A DNA stretch of 64,000 nucleotides from the NCBI GenBank assembly GCA_963809925.1, contig CAWELH010000007.1, forward strand, positions 1 through 64,000, read 5' to 3'. The notes under the pieces were generated by a model. The model was not told the DNA's origin, made no database searches, and saw nothing but the letters and a program-made list of their open reading frames with translations. Positions 1-9,060 of the stretch are shown here, piece after piece (position 1 is the stretch's first letter; each line of letters starts with the position of its first letter). The position numbers were made by a program, and so were the translations under genes. The DNA is from DASQZK01 sp963809925. Lineage in GTDB: Bacteria > Bacteroidota > Bacteroidia > Bacteroidales > GCA-2748055.

Positions 1-42
1 AATCGGTAATCAGTAAGTGGTAAGTGGTGATCGGTAATCGGT
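1..42. repeat. Six tandem copies of a 7-bp unit
   Basis: Six consecutive heptamers read as variants of AATCGGT (AATCGGT, AATCAGT, AAGTGGT, AAGTGGT, GATCGGT, AATCGGT). The array may continue to the left of the window. Two other heptamer arrays with a different unit lie near 23.05 and 23.33 kb, so 7-bp periodic arrays recur in the intergenic DNA of this genome. No function can be assigned. Confidence 0.75.
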
Positions 43-63
43 ATAGCTAACCCACAAAGAAGA

Positions 64-118
64 GTGTGGCAGCCCATCCCTGCAACCATCACTGCTCTGC
101 CACACACTTGCTTTTTTT
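64..118 (+). terminator. Stem-loop followed by T-run, possible terminator
   Basis: A perfect 9-bp inverted repeat (GTGTGGCAG at 64-72, CTGCCACAC at 97-105) is followed within a few bases by seven Ts (112-118). This is the general form of an intrinsic terminator on the plus strand, although the 24-nt loop is long. It would end a gene lying to the left of the window and insulate the cassette starting at 189. Confidence 0.45.
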
Positions 119-188
119 GACAACACGCCTTTCAATTAAGTTTTGGTTTTGTACATTTAGATTTTATAAAATATAGTTCAATAGATTA

Positions 189-1436
189 ATGACTTTTACA
201 AATAATAATAAACAAGATTGGAATTTTTTTAAATCCGAAACCAACTATGCAACACATGGTTTCCATACCTATCCTGCTATGCTTGTACCACAAGTTGCAG
301 AGCAGCTTTTAAAAGAATTCGGGAAAAAATCTAAACTATGTTTGACCCGTACTGCGGAAGTGGAACTTCACTAGTTGAAGCTAATTTAGCGGGAGTTGAT
401 TCAATAGGAACGGATTTAAATCCGCTTGCAAGATTAATCTCTCGTGTGAAAACCAGATTAATTGAACAGCAAACAATTGATTTATATATTAAAGATTTTT
501 ATGACTTTTTATTTCAGTTTAGATTTGGAATCGTTAAAAGGGACTCTGTAGTTTGTCAAAGTTTTCAAATATTGATTACTGGTTTCAAAACCTGTAATTC
601 AGATTGACTATCATCAAGCAGTATATAGATGAAATAGATAATATTCATGTACAAGAGTTTTTTACGGTAGCATTCAGCCAAACTATCCGTGAATGTTCAT
701 GGACAAGAAAAAATGAATATAAACTTTATAAAATGGATAGTCAGAAAATTAAGACTTTCAAACCCGATACTTTTACAACCTTTGAGAGTATTTTATCAAG
801 AAATAGGAGCGGATTAATTGAATTCACTGAAAGAAAGAACAATAATTCCAAAAGCGAGATTTATGATTTCAATACTGTAAACATAATGCCTACTGAAATA
901 ATAAAAAATTCTGAAATTGATTTTATATTAACATCCCCACCATATGGGGATTCACAAACAACAGTTGCTTATGGCCAATTTTCAAGATTAACAAATCAGT
1001 GGCTTAATGTTCCGAATTCAAATAAACTTGATAGTGAACTGATGGGTGGTAAAAAAACGGAAAACGAAGAAAAATTTGTCAGTAAAGCACTCAATGAATG
1101 TTTATATAGAATCTCTAAGATTGATAAAAAAAGGGCTAATGATGTCTATTCATTTTATAATGATTATTATAATTCCATCTCAAATATCTCGAAATCATTG
1201 AGTAAAAAGGGGGTTGCTTGTTATGTAGTCAGTAATAGATGTGTCAGAGGTGTTACATTACCTACTCATATTATTATAAAGATTTTTTTGAAGAAAATGG
1301 ATTAACTCACAAGCATACATTTGAAAGAAATATTTCAAGTAAAAGGCTCCCTCGTCGCAATAGTCCGACTGGAGTAACAGGGAATTCAAATGATTTAATG
1401 AATCATGAATATATTGTGGTAATGCAAAAAAAATAA
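189..1436 (+). pseudogene. DNA methyltransferase (SPPY-type, N4-cytosine/N6-adenine class), frameshifted
   Basis: Joined across frames, the protein has an N-terminal stretch with HTYPAMLVPQVAE, then the S-adenosylmethionine motif FDPYCGSGTSLVEA (codons from about 341), and the catalytic motif TSPPYGDS (about 931-954). These are hallmarks of amino-group DNA methyltransferases, and the SPPY form is commonest among N4-cytosine enzymes. The reading frame changes near 335-345, between about 480 and 560, near 585-605 and near 1280, each time beside a run of A or T, so no single intact product can be made as written. Its last stop is only 4 bp before the helicase start at 1441, which argues for one operon. 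No cognate restriction endonuclease is recognisable except the nuclease domain of the next gene. The breaks could be true decay or homopolymer errors. Confidence 0.8.
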
Positions 1437-1440
1437 TACT

Positions 1441-4238
1441 ATGCTCAATTTCACAAAAAACCAACGAGAAGCAATTATAAGCAACAATTCAAATTTAAGA
1501 ATCATTGCATGTGCTGGTTCTGGTAAAACAAGCACAATAGCTGCAAAAGTTGCGTTTTTATTAAATAAAAAGAACAATCCGGATATTGAGCCAAAAAATA
1601 TAATTGCTTTTACTTAACTGAAAAGCTGCTGCAGAACTTAAGAACAAAATATTAAAGTTTATTAAAGAAGATGCAGAAGTAAAAGACACTCGTGGACTAG
1701 CTGATATGTATATTGGTACTATTCATGGTTGGTGTCTAAAGGCTTTACAAGATAATGAATATCAGTATCATAAGTTCTCGGTGCTTAATGACATCAAGCT
1801 AAGACTATTTGTCGATAAAAACTATGAGAATATTGGTATGAAGGACATTACCAAAATAGGTAATGATAGTGTTTGCATGAAAATTTTTGTTGATACAGGT
1901 AGGTTTATCCAGTTAATGAATATTATAAGGGAATCTGAGATAAATGGAGAATTAACAAAGAACATTAAAATAGCAAAGAGTAAATATGAAAAGTTGCTCA
2001 AGGATAATTGCTATTTTGATTTTACAATGATAATGACAGAAGCCTATGAAAAACTTCTTGAAAAAGGTGAATTATACAAAAAAATAAATAGAGATTTAAA
2101 ATTTTTGATAGTTGATGAATACCAAGATATTAATCCAATACAGGAAAGATTAATTCAACAACTATACCTAAGTGCTAATCCAATAATTACGGTTGTTGGA
2201 GATGATGACCAGAACATATATCAATGGCGGGGTAGTAACAACGAATTCATTAAAAACTTCCTCAAGCAATATTCTCCTGCAAATGAAGTAGTTTTAAAAG
2301 AAAATTTCAGAAGTTCTAAAGGTATTACTTCACTCGCTGAAACAATAATTTCAAGCAACACTAGGATTTCTAAGTCAATGGAATCCGCACAGAAGCAAAC
2401 ATTTGTTAAGAATGAAGATGTCCTTTTTAATGAGTTTGATGATATTGAAGAAGAAAATAAATATATAGCTGATACTATCAAAAATCTCATTGGCGTTGCA
2501 TTCAAAGACGATGAGAATGAAGATGAGCGAGGGTTGGACTATTCAGATTTTGCGATTTTATTACGCACTTGGAGTAAAACAGAATCTATTGCAGAATTAT
2601 TCGATTCCTTAAAAATACCATATATCACTGCTGGCGTTAATCAATTATTTGATAGACATGAGGTGAAAGCCGCAGTGGGAATATTTCATTTTTTAGATGA
2701 GCAAATTGATGGAAGAACATTAAAAGAATTATGGTCGACGATACCTGATAATAAAATTGATGCAACTAAACTTCGTAATGCAATAAATAGCTTAAAAGAA
2801 AAAGCACCAGGCAAATATATCGATAAGAAAGGTAGGCCAATTTGGTCGTATAGTTTACAAAAAATATTTTGGGACTTTATTGAAGAATCAGAAATTACTG
2901 AAGAAAATTTTGATGATAAAATACAGGCTGAGATTATTATGTATAATCTCGGGAAGTTTAGCCAGGTAATAAATGATTTTGAGGAAATAAATTTTAACAG
3001 TTCGCCCCCAAGCTTTCATTTATTCAATTTTCTAAATTTCATTAAATATGCAGCTGTAGACTACTACCCTGAAGGTTGGTTAAACAATCCATATAAAACA
3101 CCCAGGGCTATTCAAATAATGACTGTGCATCAGGCTAAAGGACTTGAATTTCCAGTAGTTTTTATACCTGGCTTAAACAAAAACTACTTGCCAGCAAAAA
3201 AACCTGGTGGGTTAAGTGAATGGCACTTTTTGAACCCTGAACTTATAATAAATCAAGACAGATATATTGGAAATATTGAAGATGAAAGAAGATTATTTTA
3301 TGTGGCTATAACTAGAGCTCAAAAGTACCTTTTTATTTCACGGGCACCTGATAAGAATAATCAACTATATAGAAAACCATCAATATTTGTGGACGAATTA
3401 TCTAATTCTGATGAAATAGTTACAAATATTCCCTCTTACAATAATCTTAGAAGAATAGAGCCAAGCCCTAAAAGAAGAAGCGGTTACAATTACATTAAAT
3501 TTTAGTGTATTAAAGGATTTCTTTGAATGCGCTTATAGATTTAAGCTAGTTTCAATGTATGGTTTTACATATCCTCTTGACCAAAGAATGGGATTTGGCA
3601 GGTCTTTGCATAATAGCTTAATGGAGATTCATAAAAGAAGTATGCTAGGAGAAGACATAGACGAACAAAAAGCAATTGCCATTTCCCAAAACCAATCTCA
3701 CTTCCCATATTTGGGCAAATCAATAATCCTTGAGGAAATGAAAGACTTGGTCAAAGAGCGTATTTCAGAATATTATAAAAAGAATAAAGATTCATTTAAA
3801 GCAATTGAATATGTTGAACAGGATATCCAGCTAAGCCTTGATGAGGGCATTATTGTTACTGGAACCATTGATTTAATACGAAAGAAATTATATGAAGGGA
3901 AATATGAAACAACGATAATAGAATTTAAATCAAATGAGGATGCACAGAAAAGGAAGGTAACCTATGACCAGTTGTGCTTATACGCTTTAGGCCACAAAGA
4001 ACTAACAGGTGAAATTGCTGATTACATTCAAATCTATGATTTAGAAAACAACAAACAATTGCCACCAAAAGTATTAGACACTAGTCATTTAGATGATACT
4101 CAGGAAAAAATTAGATGTGCCGCAGATTCAATAAGAGACCAAATGTTCAAGAAAATAGACACTCGTGATTTATGTTCGGAATGTTTACAGTTTCAATTGT
4201 GCAATTCTGGAATAAAATTCAAAAAGAAAAAGAAATAA
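1441..4238 (+). pseudogene. UvrD/PcrA-type helicase fused to iron-sulfur-staple PD-(D/E)XK nuclease, frameshifted
   Basis: Motifs in order are Walker A (ACAGSGKTSTIAAK), motif II VDEYQDINPIQ, motif III VGDDDQNIYQWRGS, ENFRSS, TVHQAKGLEFPVVF and RRLFYVAITRAQ, which is a full superfamily 1A helicase. After about 3500 comes a RecB/Cas4-like nuclease with GTIDLI, IIEFKS and a downstream QLCLYALG. Four cysteine codons at 3528, 4173, 4182 and 4200 give the C-(n)-C-x2-C-x5-C pattern of the 4Fe-4S staple known from AddB, Dna2 and Cas4. An intact product would have about 930 residues. A stop and frame change lie at 1615-1632, and a second shift near 3470-3500 splits helicase from nuclease. Gene order and 1-4 bp spacing link it to the methyltransferase and to the gene at 4240. 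A defence or DNA-processing role is inferred. Confidence 0.82.
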
Positions 4239-4239
4239 A

Positions 4240-5022
4240 ATGGCAAATTCTCAGAAGAAATCGGCAATCACTACTTTTGAGTCATTTCTGAATAATCCGG
4301 GTGAATCATTGGTTATACACTATTCTCGGCAAGATTTAGATGATAATGAAAGCGGTATGGCCACCCCTAGGATAATTGCCATCATTGTAAAATCTTTAGA
4401 TGGTAAATTCAATGAATGTTTTGCTATACATCATGAGGCCGAAAAAGCAAAAATTGTCTGGGATGAAATAACAAATTATTATGATTTTTTGGAAGAACGT
4501 CTAATTAAGGGTTTTGTCGCTTTCGTAAAAAGTCACCGAAACTATAACTGGTTACATTGGGATATGAACGATGTACATTTTAGTTTTGAGGCTATAGAAC
4601 ATCGTTATAAAGTTTTAATAGATGAAAATGGAAAAGATTTTATAAATGTTCCATTAGATAGACGATATAATATAAACCAGTTGATAAAAAATATCTATGG
4701 TGACAATTATGAAAATGATCCTCAACTCGATCATCTGATTAAATCCAACAACAAAGGTATTTTACAAGGTAACTTCTTAACTCTACCTCAGGAAGCAATA
4801 GCATTCAAAGACTTAAATTTCAGTAAAATACTCGAATCATTGAGATGTAAAGTAAATTTTCTATTGGAGATAATCCAAAAAGTTCCTGAAAATAAGCTAA
4901 AAGTAAAAAGTAGAAGTTTTATTATTAGACTTGGAGAATTTATTACCCATCCTGTTACCGCTACAGTTGCCGTTATTTCGACTATTGTAGGAGCAATATT
5001 GGCTTTACTATCATTATTATGA
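4240..5022 (+). CDS. Uncharacterised protein with C-terminal membrane segment, cassette member
   Basis: The ATG follows the helicase-nuclease stop by one base, so the two are almost certainly cotranscribed. The 260-residue product is intact and mostly soluble (residues 1-230), with a hydrophobic C-terminal stretch at about 237-260 that could anchor it in the inner membrane. A central block around WLHWDMNDVHFSF followed by EHRYKVL looks like a conserved core, but I do not recognise the family with certainty. A degenerate RNase-H-like fold is one possibility, though no acidic catalytic triad is evident. Next to a methyltransferase and a helicase-nuclease, a membrane-anchored accessory or effector role in a defence cassette is an inference from position only. 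Confidence 0.7.
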   Translation: MANSQKKSAITTFESFLNNPGESLVIHYSRQDLDDNESGMATPRIIAIIVKSLDGKFNECFAIHHEAEKAKIVWDEITNYYDFLEERLIKGFVAFVKSHRNYNWLHWDMNDVHFSFEAIEHRYKVLIDENGKDFINVPLDRRYNINQLIKNIYGDNYENDPQLDHLIKSNNKGILQGNFLTLPQEAIAFKDLNFSKILESLRCKVNFLLEIIQKVPENKLKVKSRSFIIRLGEFITHPVTATVAVISTIVGAILALLSLL

Positions 5023-5023
5023 A

Positions 5024-5149
5024 ATGGACATGCATCCAAAAATTAACAATATTTCTAAATCTTTTGGCGAGCATAAAGTCTTGCAAGACTTAAATTTATA
5101 GATTAATAAAGGAAAAATATATACCATTGTTGGAGGTGACGGGACTGGA
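5024..5149 (+). pseudogene. ABC transporter ATPase, N-terminal fragment truncated beside IS66
   Basis: Starting at the ATG at 5024, 42 codons read as the first beta strands of an ABC ATPase: KINNISKSFGEHKVLQDLNL, an in-frame TAG at 5099-5101, then INKGKIYTIVGGDGTG, which is the start of Walker A. Homology ends exactly where GK[ST] should follow (after 5149). The rest of the gene is missing, both before the IS66 element and on its far side. The gene overlapped the end of the preceding cassette member, so it was probably its fourth gene. The internal stop and truncation mean it is dead. Confidence 0.72.
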
Positions 5150-5188
5150 CACAATCTGACAGACAAGAGAGTATAATTGACAAAGAAG

Positions 5189-5203
5189 GTAAGCCTTCGG
5201 CCT
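5189..5203. repeat. IS66 left terminal inverted repeat
   Basis: GTAAGCCTTCGGCCT, an exact reverse complement of 7832-7846. The GTAA start is typical of IS66 family ends. Confidence 0.85.
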
Positions 5204-5256
5204 CCCCCGTATTGTCCAGGATTTAAGAGGTGGTTATTTTTCGCCTCAAAAACTAA

Positions 5257-5601
5257 ATGGATAAAGCATCAAAATTTTCAGAGCTGATTAGGCAGCAACA
5301 AGAATCAGGACTTTCAATAAAGGACTTTTGTTATAACCAGGGCATCGCTCACTCCACTTTTCATTATTGGCGCAAGAAATTACGCAGGACCAAGCAGGAG
5401 TTTATCCCTTTAATCGTAAAATCTCCATCACCTGCATTACATGGTAAACCCGGCAGCAGTTCAAGACAATCAAGAAATCATATAGTGACAGATCCGGATG
5501 GGGCATTGCTTGAATTGGTATATCCGAATGGTACCCAGCTGCGCATAAAGCAGGATCTGGACCTGGATCATCTTCGTGCACTAATCCGTTTATTTGATTA
5601 G
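5257..5601 (+). CDS. tnpA: IS66 accessory protein TnpA (helix-turn-helix)
   Basis: This 114-residue protein has an N-terminal helix-turn-helix region of the IS66 TnpA/IS3-OrfA kind (SIKDFCYNQGIAHSTFHYWR, residues about 20-39), which presumably binds the element ends. The length is normal for the family. It is the first of three genes in the element, and its end nearly overlaps tnpB. TnpA is known to be needed with TnpB and TnpC for IS66 transposition in studied members, though its exact role is not settled. Confidence 0.88.
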   Translation: MDKASKFSELIRQQQESGLSIKDFCYNQGIAHSTFHYWRKKLRRTKQEFIPLIVKSPSPALHGKPGSSSRQSRNHIVTDPDGALLELVYPNGTQLRIKQDLDLDHLRALIRLFD

Positions 5602-5605
5602 TTGC

Positions 5606-5965
5606 ATGTTCCATCTTCACAAATCCCTTAAATACTATCTGTATCCGGCACCGGTGGACATGCGAAAAAGCTTTTACACTCTAAGCGGTATTGTCACCGA
5701 TGCCATGCACCGGGATGTCCGCAGCGGCGAAGTATTTATTTTTGTCAACCGCAACCAGACTATCATGAAGATCCTGCACATGGAATACGCCGGGCTGGTG
5801 ATCTATCACAAAAAGCTGGAATCCGGCAGGTTTAAGCTGCCGGCATTTGACGAAAATACCACCTCGCTTGTGATCGATTGGCAGGATCTGATCATGATGG
5901 TTGAGAGCGTAAAAATCCGACAGAAAAAACTCCGGAAAAAAGTGTCTGTTCCGGCCATTTCTTAG
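5606..5965 (+). CDS. tnpB: IS66 Orf2-like protein TnpB
   Basis: About 119 residues from the ATG at 5606; an in-frame TTG at 5594 would overlap the tnpA stop and may be used by translational coupling. It contains the family signature VDMRKSFYTLSG (YPAPVDMRK, residues about 12-20) and the later LEWDRDGF-like region in degenerate form. It matches the IS66 Orf2 family over its full length. The molecular role in transposition is not well defined. It is intact, and 68 bp separate it from tnpC. Confidence 0.88.
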   Translation: MFHLHKSLKYYLYPAPVDMRKSFYTLSGIVTDAMHRDVRSGEVFIFVNRNQTIMKILHMEYAGLVIYHKKLESGRFKLPAFDENTTSLVIDWQDLIMMVESVKIRQKKLRKKVSVPAIS

Positions 5966-6033
5966 CTCTTTTTTCTTGGCTTTTTAACATACTTTGTTTA
6001 TCTTCATGCTCGATAAACAAAGGGATACAGCGC

Positions 6034-7707
6034 GTGAACACGTCAGAACAGGATAGGTTAATTGAGACACTTTTACAGGAGCGTGATGAGCTGTATCAGG
6101 AGCTTTCCAGGCTGCGAAAAATAGATGACGGGGCCCTGGAGAGGTTGGAGAAGAAAAATGAGCGATATGAGGCTGTAATCAAGGAAAAAGACGATAAGAT
6201 CAAGCAGCTTATCGACCAGCTTGCCTGGTATCGCCGGAAGTTCTGGAAAGCTTCAAGTGAAAAGTTCATACCTGAAGATCCCAATCAACGCCGCATCGAC
6301 TTTGACGGATTGGATGTCCTTCCCCAGGAAAAGAAAGTCATTGAATCAGCAGAAAAAGAGATCATTTCCTATGAGCGCAAGAAGCCGGAGAAACCCAAGA
6401 AACAGCCGGTTCGTCTCCCGTTGCCCGATTATCTGCGACGTGAGAAAGAGGTGATTGAGCCTGAAGGTATAGATGAGAACTGGATCCGCATCGGGGAAGA
6501 GATCACCGAAACTTTAGAGCATAAGCCTGGAGAGCTGTATGTTCGGCAGATCATCCGTCCAAAATATGTGCTTAAAAAGGAACTTCAGCAACAAAGGGAA
6601 GAGGCCGAAGGTGAGGTGCAGGAAAAAAATGTAAAAATCGCTGTTCTTCCGCTTTTGCCCCTGCCACGAAGTAATGCCGGCGCAAGCCTGCTTACTGAAC
6701 TGCAATTAAGCAAATACCTTTATCACATCCCGTTTCACCGGAAGATAGAAATGTTGAAACAATGTGGCTTCTCTTTGCCTGCATCAACGGTCAATGGATG
6801 GTTCCAGGGTAGTTGTGATCTTCTTCGTGCTTTATATTACCGTCTCCGGGAGTTGGTACTGGCCTGTGATTACATCCAGGTAGACGAGAGCACAGTTCCC
6901 GTGATAAACAACGCAAAGAAACGGACGGTTAAAGCCTACCTCTGGGTGGTTCGATCGGTAATGGAAAACCTGGTATTTTTTCATTATGATAAAGGGTCCC
7001 GGGCCCAGAGAGTAGTGATCGATTTATTACATAATTATCAGGGAGCCGTTCAGACGGATGGTTATGAGGCATATTCTATCTACGAGAATAAGAAAGGGGT
7101 ATTGCTATTAGGCTGCTGGGCGCATGCCAGGCGGAAGTTTACCGAGGCTTTGAAGGAGGATAAGTCAGGGGCAGAGTATGCCCTCAAACAAATCGGCTTG
7201 ATATATAACGTTGAATCCATGGCCTCAGACCAGGAGATGGATTATGATCAGCGCGCGGCCTTGCGTCAGAGGCTGGCTTACCCAATACTTACTGCTTTCG
7301 AGAAATGGATCGTCAGCTATTATCCTAAAACCTTACCCAAAGGCAGGATGAATAAGGCTTTGTCTTACACTTACGCGTTGTTCCACCGCTTATCAAGATA
7401 TCACCTGGACGGGCGTTACCAGATCGACAACAATGGGATCGAAAATGCAATACGTCCTCTGGCGGTCGGACGGCGCAACTATCTGTTTTGTGGCAATCAT
7501 GATGCCGCAGAGAATGCTGCCATTATGTATTCACTTATCGGAAGCTGCAAAGCCAATGATGTAGATCCCCGGGAATGGTTAACTGATGTGCTTACAAGGA
7601 TACCGGAATATAACAACGACTATAGCAAAGACCTGGCGGAACTATTACCGCACAAATGGAAGGCATCCAAAAAACTCCGGGAAACTCCAACGAATCTCCA
7701 ACAATAG
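6034..7707 (+). CDS. tnpC: IS66 transposase TnpC (DDE)
   Basis: A GTG-started protein of 557 residues with the IS66 layout: an N-terminal coiled coil (about 1-75), a linker region, then the DDE catalytic domain. The likely triad is D284 in IQVDESTVPV, D342 in VQTDGYEAY and E470 in NNGIENAIRPLAVGRRN. The C-terminal IS66 tail follows (GSCKANDVDPREWLTDVL). The usual CxxCG zinc-finger region after the coiled coil has no cysteine pairs here, which differs from many members. With all three genes intact and both inverted repeats present, the element may still be mobile. Confidence 0.93.
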   Translation: MNTSEQDRLIETLLQERDELYQELSRLRKIDDGALERLEKKNERYEAVIKEKDDKIKQLIDQLAWYRRKFWKASSEKFIPEDPNQRRIDFDGLDVLPQEKKVIESAEKEIISYERKKPEKPKKQPVRLPLPDYLRREKEVIEPEGIDENWIRIGEEITETLEHKPGELYVRQIIRPKYVLKKELQQQREEAEGEVQEKNVKIAVLPLLPLPRSNAGASLLTELQLSKYLYHIPFHRKIEMLKQCGFSLPASTVNGWFQGSCDLLRALYYRLRELVLACDYIQVDESTVPVINNAKKRTVKAYLWVVRSVMENLVFFHYDKGSRAQRVVIDLLHNYQGAVQTDGYEAYSIYENKKGVLLLGCWAHARRKFTEALKEDKSGAEYALKQIGLIYNVESMASDQEMDYDQRAALRQRLAYPILTAFEKWIVSYYPKTLPKGRMNKALSYTYALFHRLSRYHLDGRYQIDNNGIENAIRPLAVGRRNYLFCGNHDAAENAAIMYSLIGSCKANDVDPREWLTDVLTRIPEYNNDYSKDLAELLPHKWKASKKLRETPTNLQQ

Positions 7708-7831
7708 TCGGATTTTGTTAGAATAGTTGCATCTCTTCCAAAGAACATCCAACCAAATCCAACGAATCTCCAGGAATTATTGAATTTTTTGGATCTTTTT
7801 TGAATTTTTTTTCAAACTTGAAAGACGTGCA

Positions 7832-7846
7832 AGGCCGAAGGCTTAC
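7832..7846. repeat. IS66 right terminal inverted repeat
   Basis: AGGCCGAAGGCTTAC, the exact reverse complement of 5189-5203. No matching 8-bp target duplication is seen outside it. Confidence 0.85.
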
Positions 7847-8264
7847 TTTGATTTGGTCATAAAATTGAATTTAATTTCTTTACAATGAGATAAGAAGGAT
7901 TGTCAGCTTAAAAAATAAGTCAAGGAGCTTCGCAAAATTCCGAAGGCCTTCAATACATAAATTCATTTTTTGCAATGAGAATCGATTTTAATTTCGGAAA
8001 GTTACTCAGAATCCATAGGACCCGGAGGAAAAATCAAGATAAATGATTCCAAGAGAACATTTCACTAAAATGAAGGTTTTGATGATGTTTGGATTATTAA
8101 TAACTATTTTTTGGAATCTTTTACTAATATCCTAAATTGGTATTTTCATGTTGGTATTTCAGAATATCATTCTTCGATATAACAATATTAATTGCTAATG
8201 CGTATTTTACATTATATACAAAACAGACATTATCAATCAAATTAATTGTTAATAAGTGAATAAT
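7847..8264. other. Gene-free gap right of IS66, with possible XRE fragment at 7975-8046
   Basis: This AT-rich 418-bp gap contains no convincing gene. The only coding-like signal is an ATG at 7975 with 23 codons (GKLLRIHRTRRKNQ) that resembles the first helix of an XRE-type DNA-binding domain and then stops at 8046. It would be a decayed stump at best. A 10-bp perfect palindrome GAAGGCCTTC lies near 7942. The missing part of the ABC gene is not here. Confidence 0.4.
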
Positions 8265-8969
8265 TCAATATTTTCCAGGAATATTAAAATAGACTCCCCA
8301 ATTAACTGAAATGCAATAAAGAGTAATATCCTTTAGAGCCTCTGGGATTCTATAAGCGAATATAGTGCGTTCCCCTTTTACGCTCCTTGTTAATCCATGC
8401 ATATATCTTCCGTCCAGGAAAAGATTTACATTGTTGAAAAGTTGAAATTTTAAACCTAATCCGAGTAAATATCCCAGATTTACTTTATTGAAATCGACAC
8501 TCGCATCATAATCACTATGATCGTATTTTATTATATTCCCTACAGGCTCTGTTGACGAGCTTGTATTTTGATTCTCAACAGATATGAGAAGATCTGTATA
8601 TAATCCCAAATACCCATAATATTTAATTGTATTTCCAAATTGATACTGTGCGAATAAGGGAATCGATAAGTAATCAAGAGTAAAGTCTGCATGGTAACTT
8701 CCTCCGAGGGTTTGACTTGTGAATTCAAAACCCTTTGCTTGATAATCGATTTCAGTCAGTAATGATAAATACTTTTTAATCTTGTAACTAGCAAGAATAC
8801 CAGAATTCCTAAGATTAGATTTCTTATCAAATTTGTATAGAAAGCCACCATCGTTCCTATAATGAGCATTTGCCCAGCCTATTCCATCCTTAAATCCAAT
8901 AGAAAGATTCTGTGCAGATATGTATGTAAATGCTAAAGAAAAAATTAAAAGAAAGTAGCACTTCTTCAT
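8265..8969 (-). CDS. Outer-membrane beta-barrel protein (porin-like)
   Basis: A 234-residue protein with a clean signal peptide (hydrophobic residues 4-16, cleavage after YISA before QNLS). The mature part has alternating amphipathic strands typical of the PF13568-type outer-membrane barrels of Bacteroidota (for example the IDYQAKGFEF and LGYLLGLGLKFQLF regions) and ends in an aromatic-rich strand (WGVYFNIPGKY). It is preceded on the same strand by the C10 protease gene with a 91-bp gap, so the two may be cotranscribed. The substrate is unknown. These proteins are often immune-exposed or of unknown role. Confidence 0.8.
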   Translation of the reverse strand: MKKCYFLLIFSLAFTYISAQNLSIGFKDGIGWANAHYRNDGGFLYKFDKKSNLRNSGILASYKIKKYLSLLTEIDYQAKGFEFTSQTLGGSYHADFTLDYLSIPLFAQYQFGNTIKYYGYLGLYTDLLISVENQNTSSSTEPVGNIIKYDHSDYDASVDFNKVNLGYLLGLGLKFQLFNNVNLFLDGRYMHGLTRSVKGERTIFAYRIPEALKDITLYCISVNWGVYFNIPGKY

Positions 8970-9060
8970 AAGTCTTAGAATAATTTATATTATCAATATA
9001 ATTACTTTTTTTAAATAATTCGCATTTAGCGGAAAAATAATTTTTATTATAGAAATACAA

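Larger units (their letters stand above)
5189..7846 (+). mobile_element. IS66-family insertion sequence, apparently complete
   Basis: The element has the three genes typical of IS66 (tnpA, tnpB, tnpC), all intact and on the same strand, bounded by 15-bp perfect terminal inverted repeats (5189-5203 and 7832-7846) starting GTAAGCC. The family usually makes 8-bp target duplications, but the flanking octamers (CAAAGAAG and TTTGATTT) do not match. An adjacent deletion or recombination after insertion would explain both this and the truncated ABC gene. Its base composition is richer in G+C than the cassette it adjoins. Confidence 0.88.

Noticed and set aside
3555..4238. Separate Cas4 nuclease gene
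   Set aside because: The first cysteine and the start of the domain lie upstream of the ATG at 3555 in the same frame, and the helicase part ends without its usual tail, so this is the C-terminal half of one broken gene.
7832..8264. Continuation of the ABC gene to the right of IS66
   Set aside because: Translation of all frames shows no Walker B, signature or other ABC motif.
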